A stretch of 33,934 bases of DNA from an uncultured Lachnospiraceae bacterium. GTDB taxonomy: Bacteria > Bacillota > Clostridia > Lachnospirales > Lachnospiraceae. Positions 28,250 to 33,934 of this stretch are shown piece after piece; positions within the stretch are counted from its first letter, which is position 1; every line of letters starts with the position of its first letter. Position numbers and translations under genes: made by a program. Where the stretch lies: positions 1-33,934 of the forward strand of contig CAJOME010000005.1 of NCBI GenBank assembly GCA_905235585.1, given 5' to 3'. The notes beneath the pieces were generated by a model that saw only the letters and a list, made by a program, of their open reading frames with translations, did no database searches and was not told the origin of the DNA.

Positions 28250-29257
28250 ATGGTTTCGTTAAAGGACAGGGACTTTCTTACATTAAAAGACTTCACTCCG
28301 GAAGAGATCACATATCTGCTGGATCTTGCCACATACTTCAAAAAGCTGAAAAAGGATCATGTACTGCATGACAGGCTGCGTGGCAGGAATGTGGCACTCA
28401 TATTTGAGAAGACATCTACCAGGACAAGGTGTTCCTTTGAAGTGGCAGCCCATGACCTCGGTATGTATACGACCTACCTCGATCCCAATAGCTCGCAGAT
28501 AGGCAAGAAGGAAAGCATAGAGGATACGGCCAAGGTACTCGGGCGCATGTTTGACGGCATAGAGTACAGAGGCTTCGGACAGAGTATAGTCGAGGATCTG
28601 GCAGCGCACGCCGATGTGCCGGTATGGAACGGTCTTACCAATGAATACCATCCAACGCAGGTACTGGCGGATATGCTGACCATAAGAGAGTATATGGGCT
28701 CTCTGCAGGGCAGGACACTGGCCTATATGGGAGATGCTAGATACAACATGGGCAATTCCCTGATGATAGGCTGCGCCAAGCTGGGGGTAAACCTCCATGT
28801 GATATCACCGGCCAAATATTTCCCGGATGAGGATATCGTGCATCAGTGCAGAGAGTGGGCCGTACAGTCCGGTGCAGAGATAGTGCTCACCGAGGATGTG
28901 ATACAGGGCTCCAGGGGAGTAGACGCGGTGTATACGGATGTATGGGTATCAATGGGAGAGCCCGACAGCATATGGGAAGAGCGTATAGAGGATCTCACAT
29001 CCTACAGGGTAACGATGGATGTGATGAAGAATGCCGCAAAGAATGCGATATTCATGCACTGTATGCCTTCCTTCCATGATCTCGATACCGAGATAGGCAG
29101 GGGGATAAACCAGAAGTTCGGACTCACCTGTATGGAGGTCACGGATGAGGTATTCAGAGCATACGACAAGCCTCTCTTCGATGAGGCAGAGAACCGCATG
29201 CATACGATAAAGGCCGTGATGGCGGCCACGCTTTCCGACGAATGGAAGATAGACTGA
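28250..29257 (+). CDS. argF: Ornithine carbamoyltransferase
   Basis: STRTRCSFEVAAHDLG, NEYHPTQVLADMLTI, HCMPSFHD. Confidence 0.95.
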   Translation: MVSLKDRDFLTLKDFTPEEITYLLDLATYFKKLKKDHVLHDRLRGRNVALIFEKTSTRTRCSFEVAAHDLGMYTTYLDPNSSQIGKKESIEDTAKVLGRMFDGIEYRGFGQSIVEDLAAHADVPVWNGLTNEYHPTQVLADMLTIREYMGSLQGRTLAYMGDARYNMGNSLMIGCAKLGVNLHVISPAKYFPDEDIVHQCREWAVQSGAEIVLTEDVIQGSRGVDAVYTDVWVSMGEPDSIWEERIEDLTSYRVTMDVMKNAAKNAIFMHCMPSFHDLDTEIGRGINQKFGLTCMEVTDEVFRAYDKPLFDEAENRMHTIKAVMAATLSDEWKID

Positions 29258-29264
29258 ATCCGGC

Positions 29265-29549
29265 ATGAAGTTTGAAGTAAGAAATCCGAAGTTCATCACG
29301 GATATGTGTACACTGCTTTTATCGATCACAATAATTGCCCTCACTATCGTTGTGATATTCAACGGTTCGAGGGCAGTTCTTGCTATAGCATTCTATATGG
29401 GTGCCGTTCTGTTTGTGATCAAGGTGATCAGAGGCTTTATGAGCAAGAGAGTAAGGGCGGTCTTATTCATCATACCCATAGCGCTGTGCATCGCAGCCGC
29501 ACTCATGGCACAGGGCATCGTATCCACACCGGAGCTGCCATGGAGCTGA
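29265..29549 (+). CDS. Small predicted membrane protein
   Basis: 94 aa with several hydrophobic segments; sits between argF and birA. Confidence 0.65.
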   Translation: MKFEVRNPKFITDMCTLLLSITIIALTIVVIFNGSRAVLAIAFYMGAVLFVIKVIRGFMSKRVRAVLFIIPIALCIAAALMAQGIVSTPELPWS

Positions 29550-30514
29550 TAGAGTTTCTCAGAGAAAAAAACGACTTTGTCTCGGGACAGGAGATAGCCG
29601 ATGCCATGCACATATCGAGAAACGCGATATGGAAGCAGATAGAGCGTCTCAGAAAGGAAGGCATAGAGATAGAGGCTGTCACGGGGAAAGGCTACAGGAT
29701 AGTGGATGCGAGTGACGCCTTTGGCGAAAAGGCCATCAAATCCTTTCTTCACACCTCATGGCTCGGCAGAGAGCTGCTTTTTTTTGATGAAATCGACAGC
29801 ACAAATGACGAGCTGAAAAGGAGGGCAGACAAGGGAGCAGGAGAGGGGCTTGTCGCTGTAGCCGATATCCAGAGCAAGGGCAAGGGCAGAAGAGGCCGTG
29901 CATGGGAGACACCGGCAGGAGTGAACATAGCAATGAGCTATCTGCTCAGACCGAGGCTGTCCCCGGATATAGCGCCGATGATGACATTGATAATGGCAAT
30001 GGCAGCGGCAAAGGGGATCAAAGAGGTTTCCTCGCTTGATGCAAGGATCAAATGGCCCAATGATATCGTCATAAACGGCAAGAAGCTCGTGGGGATACTC
30101 ACCGAGATGACCGCGGAGCCCGACTATATCCATGAGGTGATAGTAGGCACCGGTATGAACATCAATACCGAGAGCTTTCCAGACGAGATCAAGGACACGG
30201 CGACCTCCTTGCTGATAGAAGGGGGGAGGAGATACTCCCGGGCAAAGGTAGTGGCGGCAGTCACGGATGCCTTTGAGAAGTATTATGAGATCTTTTGTAC
30301 GACCGGTGACCTGAGCATGATGCGTGAGGACTACAACGCAGCCTGTGTAAATACAGGTGCGGAAGTGAGAGTACTCGATCCCAAGGGAGAGTATGACGGT
30401 ATGGCAAAAGGGATAGACAATAGGGGCGAGCTCATCGTCATAAAGGAAGACGGAAGCGAGACCCGTGTATATGCGGGAGAGGTCTCCGTGAGAGGTATAT
30501 ACGGATATGTATGA
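29540..30514 (+). CDS. birA: Biotin--[acetyl-CoA-carboxylase] ligase / biotin operon repressor
   Basis: N-terminal HTH SGQEIADAMHISRNAIWKQIERLRKEGIEIEAVTGKGYRI; GKGRRGRAWETPAGVN; IKWPNDIVINGKKLVGILTEM. The upstream extension in the supplied ORF is out of frame with the overlapping small gene. Confidence 0.95.
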   Translation: MELIEFLREKNDFVSGQEIADAMHISRNAIWKQIERLRKEGIEIEAVTGKGYRIVDASDAFGEKAIKSFLHTSWLGRELLFFDEIDSTNDELKRRADKGAGEGLVAVADIQSKGKGRRGRAWETPAGVNIAMSYLLRPRLSPDIAPMMTLIMAMAAAKGIKEVSSLDARIKWPNDIVINGKKLVGILTEMTAEPDYIHEVIVGTGMNINTESFPDEIKDTATSLLIEGGRRYSRAKVVAAVTDAFEKYYEIFCTTGDLSMMREDYNAACVNTGAEVRVLDPKGEYDGMAKGIDNRGELIVIKEDGSETRVYAGEVSVRGIYGYV

Positions 30515-30848
30515 GGAAGAAAACAGATGTGTGCTGTGCGGCGCCAGCTCATATGAGAAGAAATACTATTTCAATAAAGACTTCTCCAGACTGCCGGATC
30601 AGGTAAAGGATACCCTTCAGATAATATGTGTGGAGTTTACCGAGAAATGCGGCGGGGTATTCACGGTGGAATTTGATGAGGATGGAGATCTGAAGCTCGT
30701 GACCGAGGCCGAGGAAATGGACGCGATGTATGATGACATCGGAGCGGAGCTGGAGATAAAGAGACTGCGCAGCACGCAGGCAGAGCTTTTTGAAGAACTG
30801 ACTTTATTCTACAGGGTCGTCTTCCTTGGAGAGAAGATAGATCTATGA
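30507..30848 (+). CDS. Small conserved-looking hypothetical protein
   Basis: MYEEENRCVLCGASSYEKKYYFNKDFSRLPDQVK...; overlaps both neighbouring genes, suggesting translational coupling. Confidence 0.75.
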   Translation: MYEEENRCVLCGASSYEKKYYFNKDFSRLPDQVKDTLQIICVEFTEKCGGVFTVEFDEDGDLKLVTEAEEMDAMYDDIGAELEIKRLRSTQAELFEELTLFYRVVFLGEKIDL

Positions 30849-31783
30849 GCGGTCACATCTATACCGTGCTCTCGCCCATGGCGGGTGTCACCGATATGAG
30901 CTATCGGGTGATCTGCCATGAGATGGGTGCCGATCTTACCGTCACGGAGATGATCTCCGCCAAGGCGGTCACCTATGGAAACAAAGCCACCTATGCTCTG
31001 TGCCGCATAGACGGATCGGAGCATCCGGTATCGCTGCAGATCTTCGGGTCTGAGCCGGAGACCATGGCGGAGGCGGCAAAGATACTCAGAGACAAAATCC
31101 CTTTTGATATGATGGACATCAATATGGGATGTCCTATGCCAAAGATAGTAAATAACGGAGAGGGCTCGGCGCTGATGCGTGATCCCCTGCTCGTTGGCAG
31201 GATAGTAGAGGCGGTAGCAAGGGCTATAGACAAGCCGGTCACGGTGAAGATCAGATCCGGCTTTGACGCAGAGCACATCAATGCCCCGGAGGTCGCATAT
31301 GCCGCACAGGAGTCGGGAGCACAGGCAGTCACGGTACACGGCCGTACCAGAGAGCAGTACTACGCAGGCAAAGCAGACTGGGGAGTGATAGCCGAGGTAA
31401 AACACCGTTTGAGTATCAGAGTGATAGGAAACGGAGACGTGAGAAGCATAGCCGATGCGAGGAGGATGACAGAGCAGACAGGCTGCGACGGTGTGGCAGT
31501 CGGAAGAGCCGCGCAGGGCAATCCGTGGATCTTTAAGGAGCTCTCCGAGGGCAAAGAATATATCCCCACAGTAAAAGAGAAAAAAGAGATCATGCTCAGG
31601 CATCTCGATATGACGATTGCAGAAAAAGGAGAGTATATCGGGATAAGAGAAATGCGCAAGCATATAGGGTGGTATACCTCCGGCATGCCGGGCTCCGCGA
31701 AGCTCAGGGTGAAGATAAATAAGGCAGAAACACTTGAAGAAGCGAAGGCTCTGATATTTGACTTTGAAAGGGTAATAGTATAA
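30845..31783 (+). CDS. dusB: tRNA-dihydrouridine synthase
   Basis: SPMAGVTDMSYRVICHEMGADLTVTEMISAKA, DINMGCPMPKI, GRAAQGNPWIF. Confidence 0.96.
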   Translation: MSGHIYTVLSPMAGVTDMSYRVICHEMGADLTVTEMISAKAVTYGNKATYALCRIDGSEHPVSLQIFGSEPETMAEAAKILRDKIPFDMMDINMGCPMPKIVNNGEGSALMRDPLLVGRIVEAVARAIDKPVTVKIRSGFDAEHINAPEVAYAAQESGAQAVTVHGRTREQYYAGKADWGVIAEVKHRLSIRVIGNGDVRSIADARRMTEQTGCDGVAVGRAAQGNPWIFKELSEGKEYIPTVKEKKEIMLRHLDMTIAEKGEYIGIREMRKHIGWYTSGMPGSAKLRVKINKAETLEEAKALIFDFERVIV

Positions 31784-31840
31784 AATGTCTTGTCCTGTAG
31801 TTTAGGATAAGATAGTAGCATTTATTTAGGAGTAAGGGAA

Positions 31841-32332
31841 ATGGCAGAAGAAGCACAGATCAAAAAATATGAGATGACGCAGGAGGGATATGACAACCTC
31901 GAGGCGGAGCTTGAAGAACTGACAAACGTAAAGATGAAGGAGATCGCAAAGAAGCTCGGTGAAGCAAGGGAGCAGGGCGACCTCTCCGAGAATGCAGAGT
32001 ATGACGCAGCAAAGAACGAGCAGTCTGAGATCGCCGGCAGGATAGAGAAGATCAAGCACATGCTGAAGTATGCCGTAGTGGTATCACAGGATGCCAACGA
32101 GAAGGGCAAGATCGGCATGGGAAGCACCGTCAAGATCCTCGACGTGGAGTTCAAGGATGAAATGGAGTACAAGATCGTGGGAGCTACCGAGGCAAACAGC
32201 CTCAAGAACAAGCTCTCCAACGAGTCACCCGTAGGCAAGGCCATACTCGGACACAAGAAGGGCGATACCGTAAAGGTAGAGACCAAAGCGGGTGTGCTCA
32301 AGTACAAGATCTTAAGCGTATCCAACAAGTAA
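31841..32332 (+). CDS. greA: Transcription elongation factor GreA
   Basis: MTQEGYDNLEAELEEL, EAREQGDLSENAEYDAAKNEQ. Confidence 0.97.
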   Translation: MAEEAQIKKYEMTQEGYDNLEAELEELTNVKMKEIAKKLGEAREQGDLSENAEYDAAKNEQSEIAGRIEKIKHMLKYAVVVSQDANEKGKIGMGSTVKILDVEFKDEMEYKIVGATEANSLKNKLSNESPVGKAILGHKKGDTVKVETKAGVLKYKILSVSNK

Positions 32333-32354
32333 TAAACGCAGCACGGAGGGCGAT

Positions 32355-33818
32355 ATGCCGCAGGAAGATATACTTGCAGTAAAAAGGGAAAAGCTGGCCA
32401 CACTTCAGGGCGAAGGCCGCGATCCCTTCCGGATAACCAAATATGATGTGACGCATCACGCTCAGGAGATCAAGGACGGCTTTGATGCTCTTGAGGGACA
32501 GACGGTACGTGTCGCAGGCAGGATGATGTTTAAGAGAAAGATGGGCAAGGCATCTTTCTGCAACTGCATGGATAAGAGCGGCAAGATACAGATATATGTC
32601 GCAAGAGACACCATCGGAGAGGCGGCATATGATGACTTCAAGAAGTATCTGGATGTAGGCGATATCATAGGTGTCGAGGGCGAGGTCTTCCGTACCCAGA
32701 CCGGAGAGATATCCATCCATGCGGCACAGCTCACACTTCTTTCAAAGGAGCTAAAGCCACTGCCCGAGAAGTTCCACGGACTCACCGACACGGATCTCAG
32801 ATACAGGCAGAGGTATGTGGATCTCATAATGAATGAAGAGGTCAAGGATACCTTCATCAAGAGATCACAGGTAATAAAGGAAATCAGGAACTTCCTCGAT
32901 GGCAGAGACTTCATGGAGGTAGAGACTCCAATGCTCGTATCAAATGCCGGCGGCGCAGCGGCGCGTCCCTTTGAGACTCACTATAATGCGCTCGATGAGG
33001 ATGTGAAGCTCCGCATATCACTGGAGCTCTATCTGAAGAGGCTCATAGTCGGCGGACTCGAGAGAGTGTATGAGATAGGCAGGGTCTTTAGGAATGAGGG
33101 AGTGGATACCAGACACAATCCCGAGTTCACACTGATGGAGCTGTATCAGGCATACACCGACTACTACGGGATGATGGAGCTCACCGAGTCCATGTTCAGA
33201 TATCTCGCGGAGAAGGTGTGCGGCTCCACGAAGTTTACCTACAGGGATGTAGAGCTTGATTTCGGCAAGCCCTTCGAGCGTATGACGATGAACGACTGCA
33301 TAAAGAAATACGCGAAAGTGGACTTTGATACCGTGGCAGACGATGAGGAGGCGAAGGCTCTTGCTAAAGAGCATCACATAGAATATGAAGACTTTCACAC
33401 AAAGGGAGATATCATAAATCTATTCTTCGAGACATACTGCGAGGAGCATCTGATCCAGCCTACCTTTATCATGGATCATCCTCTTGCGATATCGCCTCTT
33501 ACAAAGAAGAAGCCCGATGATCCGACCAAGGTAGAGCGCTTCGAGCTTTTCATCAATACGTGGGAAATGTGCAACGCATACTCAGAGCTGAACGATCCCA
33601 TCGACCAGCGTGAGCGGTTCGCTGCGCAGGATGCGCTTGCCGATGCCGGAGACGAGGAAGCAAACCATACCGACGAGGACTTCCTAAATGCCCTTGAGAT
33701 CGGCATGCCTCCCACAGGCGGCATAGGCTACGGCATAGACCGTCTCGTCATGCTCCTGACCAACTCAGAATCAATCCGGGATGTACTGTTGTTCCCGACA
33801 CTCAAGTCCCTCGGTTAA
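32355..33818 (+). CDS. lysS: Lysine--tRNA ligase, class II
   Basis: RYRQRYVDLIMNEEVKDTFIKRSQVIKEIRNFLDGRDFMEVETPML, RVFRNEGVDTRHNPEFTLMELYQAY, GIGYGIDRLVMLL. Confidence 0.97.
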   Translation: MPQEDILAVKREKLATLQGEGRDPFRITKYDVTHHAQEIKDGFDALEGQTVRVAGRMMFKRKMGKASFCNCMDKSGKIQIYVARDTIGEAAYDDFKKYLDVGDIIGVEGEVFRTQTGEISIHAAQLTLLSKELKPLPEKFHGLTDTDLRYRQRYVDLIMNEEVKDTFIKRSQVIKEIRNFLDGRDFMEVETPMLVSNAGGAAARPFETHYNALDEDVKLRISLELYLKRLIVGGLERVYEIGRVFRNEGVDTRHNPEFTLMELYQAYTDYYGMMELTESMFRYLAEKVCGSTKFTYRDVELDFGKPFERMTMNDCIKKYAKVDFDTVADDEEAKALAKEHHIEYEDFHTKGDIINLFFETYCEEHLIQPTFIMDHPLAISPLTKKKPDDPTKVERFELFINTWEMCNAYSELNDPIDQRERFAAQDALADAGDEEANHTDEDFLNALEIGMPPTGGIGYGIDRLVMLLTNSESIRDVLLFPTLKSLG

Positions 33819-33867
33819 TAGCAAGTCCGCAAACACCGATAAACACTGGGTTTTATGAAAAAGAAAA

Positions 33868-33913
33868 ACCGAAAAAAGTAGCTTACTACAACTTTACTAC
33901 AACTTTTTTCGGT
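33868..33913. repeat. 12-bp inverted repeat with internal direct repeats downstream of lysS
   Basis: accgaaaaaagt...acttttttcggt; loop contains ttactacaact twice. Confidence 0.8.
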
Positions 33914-33934
33914 GCAATGGTGAATAATAGAGAG

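Overview
Chromosomal window from a Firmicute, probably a Lachnospiraceae-like Clostridia member (inferred from gene content, codon usage and protein style, not from a search). Most of it is housekeeping: tRNA-Asn/Glu/Cys, two tandem GT2 glycosyltransferases, a GntR-ABC operon, a small alarmone synthetase, murA, an HD-GYP protein, a SAM-I riboswitch with metK, dnaE, a HerA-like ATPase, an EamA transporter, CIRCE-groESL, a D-LDH-like dehydrogenase, pfkA, a SpoU methyltransferase, proC, a SleB-type hydrolase, an SPFH protein, argF, birA, dusB, greA and lysS. The unusual part is the first 2 kb. A ~1.33-kb mini-island is bounded by a perfect 26-bp duplication of the tRNA-Glu 3' end. It carries hicAB with a palindromic operator candidate, a truncated tyrosine-integrase remnant, and a perfect-consensus promoter (TTGACA-N17-TATAAT) that would drive a short structured RNA ending at the attachment repeat. 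The next ~280 bp, up to tRNA-Cys, is an unexplained array of repeats and short palindromes. Other second-look items are two diverged half-copies of a dispersed intergenic repeat (one supplies the stop codon of an ABC permease), several intergenic palindromes, and direct repeats inside an inverted repeat after lysS. I found no clear new multi-gene defence or metabolic system.
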